DNA of 64,000 nucleotides from Eubacteriales bacterium (GCA_030526005.1 JAUNDP010000001.1:91252-155251); one strand, 5' to 3'. Positions 32,165-41,868 are shown, counted from the stretch's first letter. Notes: generated from the letters alone by a model not told the origin. A program made the numbers and translations.

Positions 32165-35100
32165 TTATTTTACTTTAATCTCAAATGATGCGCCGCTCTT
32201 TTCATAGATTTCTTCTGAACTTGCTGTCAAAATCTTTAAGGTCTGGGACTTGTCAGCAGTAAATTTCACTTCAAATACTGCTTTTCCTAATTTTACTTTG
32301 CGTGTACTGGAAGTCTCAAGTGTTGCTGTTCCGTTTGATAATTGGATAAATTCTACATAAGAAGGCGCTGTAATCTTCACCGTTACTTCATCGCCAGCCT
32401 GGATTTCTTCCGAGATTATCTCAGCTGTCACAGTCTCTTCTGTGAGATCGTCTGTCTCAGGAGCAGCAGATGCGTTGTAGGAAACGGTTGCTCCGCTGTT
32501 TTCAAACATACCATCTTTTTCTGTATATACAAGCAAAATTTCATTTTCTGTTTCTTTTGCTGTAAATGATACATTCCAGCGACCGTCTTCCAGTTTTTCT
32601 GCTGCTGCATTTGCGCTTTTTCCATCTGTATCAAATAATTTAATATCTGTGATATCTTCTTTTGATGTCACAGTCACATCAACGGTATCGCCTGCCACGA
32701 TTGTGTCATCTTCCACAACAGCCGTTGTGTCAATATAATTGCTCATGGAACTTGTCTTTAAGACTGCTTCCATCATACGGCATACATTTTCCTGAAGCTG
32801 TGCCACACTGACGGTATCCATTGGATCTTCATTATTGACACAGTATTCAAAATAATCTACCTGAGAATATGGCATAAGCAGTTCGCATCCGGCGCTGAAT
32901 GTTGCGCCTACAGTTGACTGATATCTCCAGTCTGTAACGTATACGCCGTTAAATCCCCACTCGCCTCGTGTAATATTTGTCATCAGCTCTCGGCTTGCTG
33001 CACAGTACTGACCATTGACACGGTTATACGCCGGCATAATGGAATACGGATCTGCTTCTTTTACTGTAATCTCAAATGGTTTCAGATAGATTTCACGGAT
33101 TGCACGTTCACTTGCAATCGTATCTACAAATTTTCGATTGCTCTCTTCGTTGTTCAAAGCAAAATGCTTCACGCATACACCGCCGCCTGTTCCGGCTTCG
33201 TCTTTCTGAGACTGAATATATTTACAAATTGCAGCAGCTTCTTTTCCTGCCAGAAGAGGATCTTCTGAATAATATTCAAAATTACGTCCTATTAAAGGAT
33301 TTCTATGGATATTGATGCCAGGCGCCAGCCACCAGTCAATATCAAATTCGATCATTTCTCTTCCGATCATGTCTCCCATCACTTCCAACAGTTCCACATT
33401 CCATGAGCAGGCTGTTGCAGATGCGTTTGGAAAACGGGTAGCATTATTTTCTTCAATTACTGTACCGTCTTCATCTTTGATTTCACGGGTGATACGAATA
33501 CCGGCCGGACCGTCTGCCATGACGATGGATGGAATACCATATTCTGGAATGCTGTTTGTGATACCGCCTGATCCGCTATATTCTCTTGATTTTGCAACAA
33601 TATCTTCCTGACCGGTCAGGCATCCTGTGGACAGTGTCAACAATTCTTCTGTATCTAACTGTGATACAAATTCTTCCACTGTAATTGTTTCGTCATAAAC
33701 AGCCTGCAATTTGAATGTTGTTTCTGGATAAGCATTTTTTAATTCTTCTGTCACAATCTCAGGAATTTCTGATGCTTCAACAATCGTAAAACTATCTTTT
33801 GTCATAGAAAATGACGGCGCATTTTCAATTTCTTCCTGTTCTGTGTCATATGTGATCGGTGTATGTCCTTCTTTGCTTAATTCCTCTGGCAATGTTTTTT
33901 TTGCATTTTCTGTCATACCCAACTGATTTGTAAGCTGTTCTGTCAATATTTGTTCTTTTAAATCAGCTTTTGCTGCAACTTTTGTATTTCTGGAAGAATT
34001 TCCTACACGGAATAAGTACTGTCCCGGATCAACAACATAAGCTGCTTTTTCTTCACTGTAGGAGGACAGATCTGACGTTGAAAAACGGATCGTCACTGTC
34101 TGGGATTCGCCAGGAGCCAGTTCTTTTGTCTTCTGAAATCCTGCCAGTTCCTGATATGGCTTTTCAAGTTCTTCTGAATCAGGAGCAGAAAAATAAACCT
34201 GAACAACTTCTTTTCCAGCCAGATCTCCTGTGTTTGTAACCTTAGCTGTCACAACAATCTCATTTGTCTCTTCATCAATAGAAAACTTTTCCTCGGTGAT
34301 CTCAAATGTCGTATAGGACATTCCATATCCAAATTCATATGCGACATCCATTCCAAATGTGTCAAAATAACGGTAGCCTACATAGATGCCTTCTTCATAG
34401 TAAACACATGGAGTGTTTTCATCTATGACAGCTGTGTACTGTTTTCCGCCGTTCAAAGCAGGATCCAGATTAAATTGCTTCGGATGATACAGTCCTGCAT
34501 TTTGCATTGGATCAAGACCATATGTCTTATATGTATTGGATGCTATGAATGGAATTAAACCATCTTTTGCTGTATTTTCATATGTATTTTGAGATACCTC
34601 TGTTGTCTGTTCCCCATGATGCCAGTTTGCAAAATTCTGAGAAGAATAATGGTCTTCAAAATGATATGCCCATGTATCATTCAGTTTTCCGGATGGATTT
34701 ACTTTTCCTGTCAAAACGTCAACAAGTGCATATCCTGATTCTGATCCTGGAAGCCATGATGCTAAAATGGCATCTGCACCTGTTTCAAGTACAGCCGATA
34801 TATCTGTTGTGCTTGACGTATTGTAAACAACGATTACCTGATCAAAATACTGATTCAGCAATTCTAACGTCTTTAATTCTGCATCATATAGATTGTATTG
34901 TGCTTTCATCAGATTTTCTTCTTCAGAGCTTAATACACGATCTGCATTTTCAGATCCTGTTCTTGTAATTACGAAAACAGCCTTATTGTTTCGCTCGGCA
35001 GCAGCCTGAATCTCAGATTCTTCAATTTCTTTTGTTACAAAATCATTTGTCAGATTTGTTTCCGAAGCTGCATAGGAATACAATTCTTCTATTCTGGAAT

Positions 35101-35452
35101 CCAGAGTGATTCCATACTGTGGAAATAACTCTTTCATTCCCTCATAGAATGATACATTTCTTTTGTTATTTACATTTCCTGATCCAGTTCCGCCAAAGCA
35201 TGTCATACAGGCACCACGTCCAAATACTGCTACAGAATCGCCTTCCTTGAGAGGAAGAACGTTATTTTCATTTTTTAAAAGTACCATTCCTTCCGATGCA
35301 ATTTGTCTGGAAATCTGCATTCCAAATTCTTCACGCTCTGAGTTTGATGCGGCTATTGCCACAGATGCTGAAATTCCAGTTCCTCCAGCAGATAACATCG
35401 CTGCTGTCAGCACAAATGTAACGGTCTTTTTTAAAGCTGATTTTTTTGTCAT
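32165..35452 (-). CDS. Secreted glycoside hydrolase family 3 β-glycosidase, permuted domain order
   Basis: 1095 residues. Signal peptide (about 1-35, ending ASVAIAASN). The GH3 'C-terminal' α/β sandwich comes first (SEGMVLLKNENNVLPL, about 45-330), then a fibronectin-III-like domain (about 385-480), then the TIM barrel (GPAGIRI, PGINIHRNPLIGRNFEYYSEDP) with nucleophile Asp841 in YVTDWRY. This reversed order is known from ruminococcal and Butyrivibrio β-glucosidases. The C-terminus has two similar β-sandwich modules (about 900-1000 and 1010-1095), each ending in a KSGA/NSGA motif. No LPXTG sortase signal, so probably released. Substrate unknown; the two-component trio upstream may control it. 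GGAGGT lies before the ATG. Confidence 0.93.
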   Translation of the reverse strand: MTKKSALKKTVTFVLTAAMLSAGGTGISASVAIAASNSEREEFGMQISRQIASEGMVLLKNENNVLPLKEGDSVAVFGRGACMTCFGGTGSGNVNNKRNVSFYEGMKELFPQYGITLDSRIEELYSYAASETNLTNDFVTKEIEESEIQAAAERNNKAVFVITRTGSENADRVLSSEEENLMKAQYNLYDAELKTLELLNQYFDQVIVVYNTSSTTDISAVLETGADAILASWLPGSESGYALVDVLTGKVNPSGKLNDTWAYHFEDHYSSQNFANWHHGEQTTEVSQNTYENTAKDGLIPFIASNTYKTYGLDPMQNAGLYHPKQFNLDPALNGGKQYTAVIDENTPCVYYEEGIYVGYRYFDTFGMDVAYEFGYGMSYTTFEITEEKFSIDEETNEIVVTAKVTNTGDLAGKEVVQVYFSAPDSEELEKPYQELAGFQKTKELAPGESQTVTIRFSTSDLSSYSEEKAAYVVDPGQYLFRVGNSSRNTKVAAKADLKEQILTEQLTNQLGMTENAKKTLPEELSKEGHTPITYDTEQEEIENAPSFSMTKDSFTIVEASEIPEIVTEELKNAYPETTFKLQAVYDETITVEEFVSQLDTEELLTLSTGCLTGQEDIVAKSREYSGSGGITNSIPEYGIPSIVMADGPAGIRITREIKDEDGTVIEENNATRFPNASATACSWNVELLEVMGDMIGREMIEFDIDWWLAPGINIHRNPLIGRNFEYYSEDPLLAGKEAAAICKYIQSQKDEAGTGGGVCVKHFALNNEESNRKFVDTIASERAIREIYLKPFEITVKEADPYSIMPAYNRVNGQYCAASRELMTNITRGEWGFNGVYVTDWRYQSTVGATFSAGCELLMPYSQVDYFEYCVNNEDPMDTVSVAQLQENVCRMMEAVLKTSSMSNYIDTTAVVEDDTIVAGDTVDVTVTSKEDITDIKLFDTDGKSANAAAEKLEDGRWNVSFTAKETENEILLVYTEKDGMFENSGATVSYNASAAPETDDLTEETVTAEIISEEIQAGDEVTVKITAPSYVEFIQLSNGTATLETSSTRKVKLGKAVFEVKFTADKSQTLKILTASSEEIYEKSGASFEIKVK

Positions 35453-35576
35453 ACCTTATACCTCCATTTTCCCTCTGTTTTTTTCTGTTCTAAAAGGATA
35501 AAATGATTGTATCGTATATTTATGCTTTTTTCATTTCACCAGAACGACTGATTTTTATAAAATACCGACTTTTTTT

Positions 35577-36341
35577 TCAAAATTCAGACTTATGGCAGTC
35601 ATTATGATGGCGATTCCGATAATCAAGCGGTGTGAATCCCGTCACTTGTTTAAATACAGTTGAAAAATACGGTGTGTTTTTAAATCCGGCTGCTTCCGCA
35701 ATCTGTGTAATTGTAAATTCAGAGTAATCCAGTAATTTTTGAGCTTCCAAGATCCGTCTGTATTTAATATATTCTGAGAGTGATCTGCCCGTATCTTCTT
35801 TTAACATTCTGGACAGATAATCTGGATTGACATGGACTGCATCTGCTACCAGCTGACGGTTTAAATCCTCTGACAGATGATCTTCAATATATTTCTGCGC
35901 TTTTTTTATCATTGAGGTGTGAGAAACTTGCTGTGAATCAATCGAATAAAGTTCAGGAAAGTCTTTCCCTTTTCTTTTATCCAATGCTTTTTTTATAATC
36001 TGCTGAATATTTTCGCGTGTGACCGGTTTTAGCAGATATCCGTCAACGCCTAATTCGATTGCCTCCTGTGCAAATTCAAAGCTTGGATAACTTGTAATAA
36101 TAATACGAATACAGCTGATATTTTTCTCTTCCATCTTGGAAAGCAAAGATAACCCACTTCCATTTTGCATTTTAATATCTGTAAATAAAAGATCTATTTT
36201 TTCATTTTCCATAATGTGCAAAGCCTGGTCTCTGCTGTATGCTGAAAATACCTTTTCAATTCCAATCCATTCTTCTTGTTCCAGCATTTTTACAATGCCC
36301 CGAACAATCGGTAATTCATCATCTACTACCAATATATTCAT
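35577..36341 (-). CDS. YesN-type AraC-family response regulator
   Basis: 254 residues. Receiver domain with VDDE and phosphoacceptor Asp55 (LLFTDIKM), short linker, and two helix-turn-helix motifs of the AraC type (about 155-254) ending with the GFKNTPYFSTVFKQVTGFTPLDYR pattern of family members (positions about 215-245). Such YesN/YesM pairs regulate carbohydrate uptake and hydrolysis. The gene overlaps the solute-binding protein gene by 23 nt and lies upstream of the GH3 gene, which it may activate. Confidence 0.93.
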   Translation of the reverse strand: MNILVVDDELPIVRGIVKMLEQEEWIGIEKVFSAYSRDQALHIMENEKIDLLFTDIKMQNGSGLSLLSKMEEKNISCIRIIITSYPSFEFAQEAIELGVDGYLLKPVTRENIQQIIKKALDKRKGKDFPELYSIDSQQVSHTSMIKKAQKYIEDHLSEDLNRQLVADAVHVNPDYLSRMLKEDTGRSLSEYIKYRRILEAQKLLDYSEFTITQIAEAAGFKNTPYFSTVFKQVTGFTPLDYRNRHHNDCHKSEF

Positions 36342-37818
36342 TTTCTTTTCTCCATCTTTTATATTGCTGCTGCGCTTCCTTTTCTACTTTTTCCATACCG
36401 GCATCATAAAGCGCCTCTAAAAATTCAGGCAAATACTTTTGCGGTTCCAGATTTCCTGTTTCCAATCCAAAAGCATACTGATCAATCACTTTCTGCATGG
36501 CTGAAAGTTCATTTTTACAGGATGTTCCATCAAACTGGAATCCGAGATTATCCGACCGATATGCGATATCATTAAATTCCTGTGTCTTCTGCCATATATC
36601 TGCCGAATCCTTTCCCCATGGAAGACACAAGTATTGATTTGGCACTTCCCATCCTACAGAAGAATAGTACGTTTTTTCTTTATCAATCGGAATGGCATTT
36701 CCTCTCTCATCAATCTGATAATTTTCTCCCTCGACTCCATAATTCAGCAGATTCATTGCCTCCTGACTCGTATACATGAAATTTAACAGTTCCATTGCCT
36801 CTTTTGGATATTCACAAAACCGTGAGATAGACCAGGAACAAGTTGTTTTATCTGCTGAAGTCAAAAAAGGTTTTGTCAAAATCCAAGCTTCCATATCATA
36901 TCCGCATTTCATGCTCTCCTGTGTGTCTACGCCTGGTTTATAGTGACAAAAATATCCCAATAATTCTTGATTTTTCACGAGATCACTTGATGGGATATCT
37001 TGCAAAAAGCATTGATCAGGCAGCCATCCATTTTGTTTCCATTTGTAAAAAAAAGTCACCAGATTTTTGTATTCTTCTGTTTTATATAAAATTTGTGGTG
37101 AATGATCATCCCCATAGTTCATTAAACAAAGACCGGCGCTTCCAACAGGCAGCCATGTATAATATCGGTTTAAAAAACTCCGGTCTGGACGAGACGGCGC
37201 AATGAAAGCCATTTCCAGTTCCAAATTTGAAATTTGATTTAAAATTTTATCAAGTTCTTCTATCGAGGACGCCTTTTTTGTAATCCCACATTTTTCCAGA
37301 ATATCTTTTCTGATTACAACACATGATGATTCTGCAACATCTCCTTTGTTAGGAAGTTTCAAGATTTTTCCATCTATTTTCCCTAAAGAAAGTTCTTCTT
37401 CTGAAAATAGTTCTAATATTCCTTTTCCGTTCGTCTTTAAAAGTTCATCCAAAGGAAGCAGATTTTCATGATCTGAAAAAGGAGCGCCCAGTATATTTGG
37501 AAAAACATCAAATGAAATTCCTTCATTTCTCATCATTGTCACTGTCGCGTTTTTTGCGGAACTTAAAATACCGATCAGATTGACATGAATCCCCAGTTCT
37601 TCTTCTGTAAGACGATCAAATTCTTTTCCGACTTTTTCAAAATCCTCTGGAATAGATGTCCAAAATACAAATGGCACATTCAATGTAATATTTCCGTGAA
37701 CTTCTTCTTTCTTTTCACTTTTCGTCATATTTGAAGTGAGAAGAAATTGTATTGTGATACCAGAAAAGATAAGCAAGATGACAATGCAGAAAATTAAATA
37801 TTTTTTCTTCCTTTTCAT
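36319..37818 (-). CDS. Membrane-anchored ABC-type sugar-binding protein
   Basis: 499 residues. N-terminal membrane anchor (about 5-29) without a lipobox cysteine, then a family 1 solute-binding fold: the NVPFVFWTSIPEDFEKVGKEF start, FPNILGAPFSDHENLLPLDELL and PKEAMELLNFMYTSQEAMNLLNYGVEG are typical of YtcQ/LplA-like proteins. It is encoded between the YesM-type kinase and the AraC-type regulator, with no permease or ATPase genes nearby. This suggests it acts as an extracellular ligand sensor for the kinase rather than as part of a transporter, but a distant permease is possible. Confidence 0.88.
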   Translation of the reverse strand: MKRKKKYLIFCIVILLIFSGITIQFLLTSNMTKSEKKEEVHGNITLNVPFVFWTSIPEDFEKVGKEFDRLTEEELGIHVNLIGILSSAKNATVTMMRNEGISFDVFPNILGAPFSDHENLLPLDELLKTNGKGILELFSEEELSLGKIDGKILKLPNKGDVAESSCVVIRKDILEKCGITKKASSIEELDKILNQISNLELEMAFIAPSRPDRSFLNRYYTWLPVGSAGLCLMNYGDDHSPQILYKTEEYKNLVTFFYKWKQNGWLPDQCFLQDIPSSDLVKNQELLGYFCHYKPGVDTQESMKCGYDMEAWILTKPFLTSADKTTCSWSISRFCEYPKEAMELLNFMYTSQEAMNLLNYGVEGENYQIDERGNAIPIDKEKTYYSSVGWEVPNQYLCLPWGKDSADIWQKTQEFNDIAYRSDNLGFQFDGTSCKNELSAMQKVIDQYAFGLETGNLEPQKYLPEFLEALYDAGMEKVEKEAQQQYKRWRKENEYIGSR

Positions 37819-37855
37819 AAATACAACCTTTCATTTTCCAAAGCTTTTCCTGTTT

Positions 37856-39391
37856 TTAATACTGGTTTTCACTGTTCGAAATCCCATCTATCGGCAGCAG
37901 AATTTCTATCAATGCGCCATGAAATCTGCCATTTGAGAGTTCAAGCTTTCCTTTTCCATCATAAAGCGCAGCGATTCTTTCGCGAACATTCGAGATTCCG
38001 ATATGCGTTTTCTTATCGTGAGATAATGTTTCACCTTTTCTTAATTTTTCTAGTATATCCGTTTCAAATCCTCCTGCATTATCCTCGATTAAGATTTTGA
38101 TATAGTCTTTCTCTTCTATTTTTATAGAAAAAGCAGATATAAAAATACATATTTTTTCATCCTCGATTTTTGCATGTTTCATAGAATTTTCTACAAATGT
38201 CTGTATGGATAAAATAGGAATCATACAGTCCTCTAATTCAGGAGGAATTGAAATTTTGCAGGAAAAATTCGGTCCAAAACGTATTCTTTGCATTGCCATA
38301 TAATTTTTGATATGGTAAATTTCATCTTTCAGACAAATAAAATCAGCGCTGTTTAACAGATAGCGAATATGATTCGCCAGATAGACAATCATATCTTCTG
38401 CTGATTTAATTTCTCCAACATACAGAAAGCTTAAAATATTGCTTAAAGAATTTAAAAAGAAATGCGGTTTAATCTGAAGCTTTAATAATTGTCCCTTCAG
38501 ACGCTCTTTTAAAATTCTTTCTTCATATACTTTTCGGTTTAATGTTTCTATGCGCAAAATTGCTTTATAGAGCAATAAAATATAAATGACTGTAATTATT
38601 AATGCAGCTACACCCAAAAACAAAAAGATCCATAAGATATGGCGCACAGAAGAGATCATATTTTCTCTCTCAATCAGAAGTGATAATCCAAACTCCTCTT
38701 TTTCAAAATACTGAGTGATCATTAAATATTGGGATTCTAATTGTTTAATCTGCGTCTCTTCTGCATCTTTTGTCAAAAATATAATTTTATTATCTCCTTT
38801 TTCACGATATTCCTGAAAAAGATTTAAAAATTTATCACTCCAGATCCATACGCCAAATAAAAAGTCGTCCTGCCGAACGCTGCAATTTAAAAATTCGTAA
38901 GAATCTGCTTCTAAAACCTGCCATCCATCCTCAAATGGATTTCGTTCTGGATGTAATGTTTCTGACCACATTGCAATTTTATTTCTGGCCAGACTTTGTA
39001 TGGAGTAATCACTTTTTGGATTGATTAGAAAAAATGGCTTGTCATCTTGAATCAAATAAATTCCATCAATTTCCGGATATAGGTCAAAAATATGTTCCCA
39101 TTCATCTCTCAAAGACAATTTCGCTCGAAAAATTTTTTCTTGTTCTGTTGACTGTAAATCTTTTAGCACTTCTTTTTTTAATCCATTATTTGCAATCATC
39201 AGTCTGCAAGAATCTAAGCTTTTTTCAATTTCAGTCATATAATGAGAAAGGTAATTTTCATTTGTTTCTCTTGTATTTTCATTTAGAACTTTTAATAGCA
39301 AAAAAATTCCGCAGACAGAAAAAATAATCAGAAAGCTAAGTAAAAGAATTGGAAGTCCTAACAATTTTTTTCGCAATTTTTCTTCTCGCAT
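37856..39391 (-). CDS. YesM-type sensor histidine kinase
   Basis: 511 residues. Two transmembrane helices (about 12-35 and about 262-287) flank a Cache-like extracellular domain of about 220 residues; after a linker comes the HisKA-type domain of family PF06580 with QIKPHFFLNSLSNIL and an HATPase domain (ENSMKHAKIED, IGISNVRERIAALYDG). Starts at the ATG at 39391 with AGAGGGG ahead. It is the first gene of the kinase/binding protein/regulator operon. A promoter TTGTAT-17-TAAAAT lies at 39507-39535. Confidence 0.93.
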   Translation of the reverse strand: MREEKLRKKLLGLPILLLSFLIIFSVCGIFLLLKVLNENTRETNENYLSHYMTEIEKSLDSCRLMIANNGLKKEVLKDLQSTEQEKIFRAKLSLRDEWEHIFDLYPEIDGIYLIQDDKPFFLINPKSDYSIQSLARNKIAMWSETLHPERNPFEDGWQVLEADSYEFLNCSVRQDDFLFGVWIWSDKFLNLFQEYREKGDNKIIFLTKDAEETQIKQLESQYLMITQYFEKEEFGLSLLIERENMISSVRHILWIFLFLGVAALIITVIYILLLYKAILRIETLNRKVYEERILKERLKGQLLKLQIKPHFFLNSLSNILSFLYVGEIKSAEDMIVYLANHIRYLLNSADFICLKDEIYHIKNYMAMQRIRFGPNFSCKISIPPELEDCMIPILSIQTFVENSMKHAKIEDEKICIFISAFSIKIEEKDYIKILIEDNAGGFETDILEKLRKGETLSHDKKTHIGISNVRERIAALYDGKGKLELSNGRFHGALIEILLPIDGISNSENQY

Positions 39392-39506
39392 AATTCCCAA
39401 TTCCCCTCTTTACTCGCACATCCCCCGTCTAAAGCCAGGTTCTCTGCCATTAGGCGTTTTTCTATAAATAGACCAAATACTTTTTTAAACGTCTTATTTT
39501 ATTTAT

Positions 39507-39535
39507 ATTTTATCAAAAATGACTCTTGAATACAA
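39507..39535 (-). promoter_or_regulatory. Presumed promoter of the kinase/binding protein/regulator operon
   Basis: Minus strand: TTGTAT (39530-39535), 17-bp spacer, TAAAAT (39507-39512). Leader about 110 nt. Confidence 0.5.
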
Positions 39536-39639
39536 CTTATTTGAATTATAGAATGTTTTGGTTTTTCGTATTTTGTTTTGATTAATTTTTGGTTTTTGTT
39601 ATTAGTATATATCATACGATAACATTATAGGAGGGGAAA

Positions 39640-39657
39640 ATACAAAAATTTTTGTAT
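39640..39657. repeat. 18-bp perfect A/T palindrome
   Basis: ATACAAAAATTTTTGTAT. Located about 105 bp upstream of the kinase promoter; possibly an operator or a small hairpin. Confidence 0.6.
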
Positions 39658-39703
39658 CCTTTCATCTATAAGACTATGTCAAAATTCCTCAACTTCAAAA
39701 ATT

Positions 39704-39759
39704 AAAAAAACACTTTTGGGCAATTTATAAAATAACGCGACCCCAAAAGTGTTTTTTTT
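39704..39759. terminator. Bidirectional terminator
   Basis: Stem AAAAACACTTTTGGG / CCCCAAAAGTGTTTTT with a 20-nt loop, U-tract on each strand. Ends the small membrane protein gene on the minus strand. Confidence 0.88.
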
Positions 39760-39761
39760 CA

Positions 39762-39908
39762 CTACTCTTCTTTTTCTTTTCTCAAAATCCAATCCAGACC
39801 TTTAATTGCTGCATCAATAAAAAACAATAAAACAGACAGCGGCAAAAAGCAGATCAATAATCCCAATAATTTTAAATAAAATATACCTTTATTTTGCTTT
39901 TTTTCCAT
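39762..39908 (-). CDS. Small membrane protein, 48 residues
   Basis: Read directly from the minus strand. MEKKQNKGIFYLKLLG begins the product, followed by one strongly hydrophobic segment (LLICFLPLSVLLFFI), then AAIKGLDWILRKEKEE and TAG. A single membrane helix with basic N-terminus. GAAGGG lies 8 nt before the ATG at 39908; another in-frame ATG at 39914 is possible. A strong terminator follows the stop by 2 nt. These three features support a real gene. No family recognised. Confidence 0.6.
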   Translation of the reverse strand: MEKKQNKGIFYLKLLGLLICFLPLSVLLFFIDAAIKGLDWILRKEKEE

Positions 39909-40086
39909 ATACATTTCCCTTCTTAATCACTTATACTCTCTTTTTTTGTTTCTGCTTTTTTATTTTAACAAAAAATATTTTAAAAATCCTTTCATTTTCC
40001 TAACACATTCTTTTCTGAGATGACAATTTTGTAAGGATTCTTCTTTCTTAATTATCATCAAATTTCTTTTTTTTGAAATCAAAATA

Positions 40087-40112
40087 GGATACTGCTCTCA
40101 TTTGCAGTATCC
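40087..40112. terminator. Hairpin after the 116-residue membrane protein gene
   Basis: GGATACTGC (40087-40095) / GCAGTATCC (40104-40112), 8-nt loop; minus-strand continuation TATTTTGATTT is a modest U-tract. Ends the his transcript. Confidence 0.65.
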
Positions 40113-40132
40113 TCTATGAAATCGCCCTTTTT

Positions 40133-40483
40133 TTATTTATTTTTCTGCTCCTCTTCTGTTTTTTCACTTCCAAAAGAAAACCATTCTTTCTCTTCTGCTT
40201 GTTCGCCGATATTTTGGATCGTCTCTCCGATCTGATTCATAACCTGGCTTACTGCCTTATTTCCACTTGCCTGCCCAAGTAAAATTGCTGCCATTATAAG
40301 AAACAGAATTCCCCTCCAGATACCGCTTCCGCTTTCTGTGTCTTCCTCCCCACTGTTTTCATTTAAATGTTCTATTTTTTCTTGTTCAAAAATACCATGA
40401 TTTACTTTTTCTTGATTTTCATTTGAAATTTCACGAAGACGTCTGATTTCTTCCTGCATCTGTGATGTCTGATACATTTCCAT
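40133..40483 (-). CDS. Small single-pass membrane protein of unknown function
   Basis: 116 residues: acidic/Gln-rich N-terminal half with coiled-coil tendency (MQEEIRRLREISNENQEKV), one membrane helix (GILFLIMAAILLGQAS, about 67-82), then a short amphipathic stretch (VMNQIGETIQNIGEQ) and a charged tail. It is last in the his operon direction, 71 nt after the HisIE gene, but nothing ties it to histidine synthesis. ATG at 40483 (AAGAGG before it) preferred over an in-frame GTG at 40513. No family recognised. Confidence 0.65.
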   Translation of the reverse strand: MEMYQTSQMQEEIRRLREISNENQEKVNHGIFEQEKIEHLNENSGEEDTESGSGIWRGILFLIMAAILLGQASGNKAVSQVMNQIGETIQNIGEQAEEKEWFSFGSEKTEEEQKNK

Positions 40484-40554
40484 CCGATCTGCCTCTTTTT
40501 TCTTTTTCTTCACTATATGCTGAAAAAGTCAGAATCATGTCCTCACATATTTTC

Positions 40555-41868
40555 TTAGCGATCTGCAAGTTCTCTTGTGATATCTTCCCAGGTCACTCCC
40601 TTTTCGCACATCAGCACCATCACATGATATAAAAAGTCAGAAATCTCATATTTAATTTCCTCCGGATTTGGATTTTTGGCGGCAATTACTATTTCTGTTG
40701 CCTCCTCTCCTACCTTTTTCAGTATTTTGTCTATACCTTTTTCAAACAGATAATTTGTGTAAGATCCTTCCTTCGGATGTTTTTTTCTGTCTTCGATTAC
40801 GCTGTATACTTGTTCGAATACCTTCATCGGATTTGTTTCATGGTATTCTTTTTTTACCAGATTTCTGTAAAAACAGCTTCTGTTTCCCGTATGACACGCT
40901 GCACCGATCTGCGCTACTTTTGCAAGAATCGTATCCTGATCGCAGTCAATCAGCAGCTGTTTTACATATTGAATATGACCGCTTGTCATCCCTTTCATCC
41001 AAAGCTCCTGTCTGCTTCTGCTGAAATAAGTCATCCTTCCTGTACGGATTGTTGTCTCAAATGCTTCTTTGTTCATATAAGCGAGCATCAGCACCTCTTC
41101 TGTCTTGTAATCCTGCACAATCACTGGAATCAAGCCGTCTCCGTTTAATTTAAATTCTTCAAATTTCATGCTGCTTTCAAACGTATTGACACAGATCCCT
41201 TCTCCTTTTGCCTTGTATTTTAGTTCCATAAAATCCGTCTCTTCTGCAGATATCGTCTTACAGCAAATTCCATTTATCTGTTCTGATTTTAAACAATCCC
41301 ACATTTCTTCTTCTGATTTTTCTCCCATGAAAACGGGCAAAATCCTCTGCTCTGTGCAAATCTGTGTAAAATCACATTTTGATTCTTCTGGGACAAGATA
41401 TACAATTTCACTTGCAAACGTCTCTATTTTCTCTCTGTATCTTTTTAAAGTTTCCTCGTCTCTGAGACATACTGCTATTTTTTCCTTTCCAAATCGTCTG
41501 GAAACTTCTTCTGTCAGCTCTATATTACTGTCTTTTTCATAATTTAAAAATACTTTGCGGCATCCTGCATAGATCAGTTTTTTTACATCTTCTGCCCGCT
41601 TGATATTCCCTCCTCCTATAAGTGGAATATCCACATTTCTGGAAATTTCTTTTATTATTCCAATGGACTGTTCATGTTCTGCATCACTGTCTGACAAATC
41701 GAAAATTAAAATCTCATCGGCTCCATTATCGCTGTATGATTTGGCAATTTTACATCCATCGCCATCACTCATCTTATTTGACGCCCCAAAATCAGTCACC
41801 GCTTTTCCTTCTTTTATAAATAAGTACGGTACAAATTTCTTCTGCACAATGTTTCTCTCCTCTCTCAT
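40555..41868 (-). CDS. hisIE: HisIE (phosphoribosyl-AMP cyclohydrolase/phosphoribosyl-ATP pyrophosphatase) fused to a degenerate HisF-like domain
   Basis: 437 residues instead of about 200. Residues 1-215 resemble HisF/His[36 protein letters not shown] and [18 protein letters not shown], but the catalytic Asp at the CLD position is Phe (PYLF) and the second acid is not found, so this part is probably non-catalytic. Residues about 228-330 are HisI ([29 protein letters not shown] with zinc Cys) and about 345-437 HisE ([12 protein letters not shown]). It performs the second and third steps of histidine synthesis. Overlaps hisB by 4 nt. hisA, hisF, hisH and hisC are not in this cluster. Confidence 0.9.
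   Translation of the reverse strand: MREERNIVQKKFVPYLFIKEGKAVTDFGASNKMSDGDGCKIAKSYSDNGADEILIFDLSDSDAEHEQSIGIIKEISRNVDIPLIGGGNIKRAEDVKKLIYAGCRKVFLNYEKDSNIELTEEVSRRFGKEKIAVCLRDEETLKRYREKIETFASEIVYLVPEESKCDFTQICTEQRILPVFMGEKSEEEMWDCLKSEQINGICCKTISAEETDFMELKYKAKGEGICVNTFESSMKFEEFKLNGDGLIPVIVQDYKTEEVLMLAYMNKEAFETTIRTGRMTYFSRSRQELWMKGMTSGHIQYVKQLLIDCDQDTILAKVAQIGAACHTGNRSCFYRNLVKKEYHETNPMKVFEQVYSVIEDRKKHPKEGSYTNYLFEKGIDKILKKVGEEATEIVIAAKNPNPEEIKYEISDFLYHVMVLMCEKGVTWEDITRELADR

Larger units (their letters stand above)
39392..39761. other. 370-bp region between the kinase gene and the small membrane protein gene
   Basis: Holds the presumed kinase promoter (39507-39535, minus), an 18-bp perfect palindrome (39640-39657) and a bidirectional terminator (39704-39759). 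A plus-strand GGAGGGG (39631-39637) has no start codon at suitable distance, so I do not call a gene there. Confidence 0.65.

Noticed and set aside
39601-39703. Possible small gene or sRNA on the plus strand
   Set aside because: A GGAGGGG is present, but the first start codon (TTG at 39652) is too far, and only 17 codons would follow; no clear promoter.
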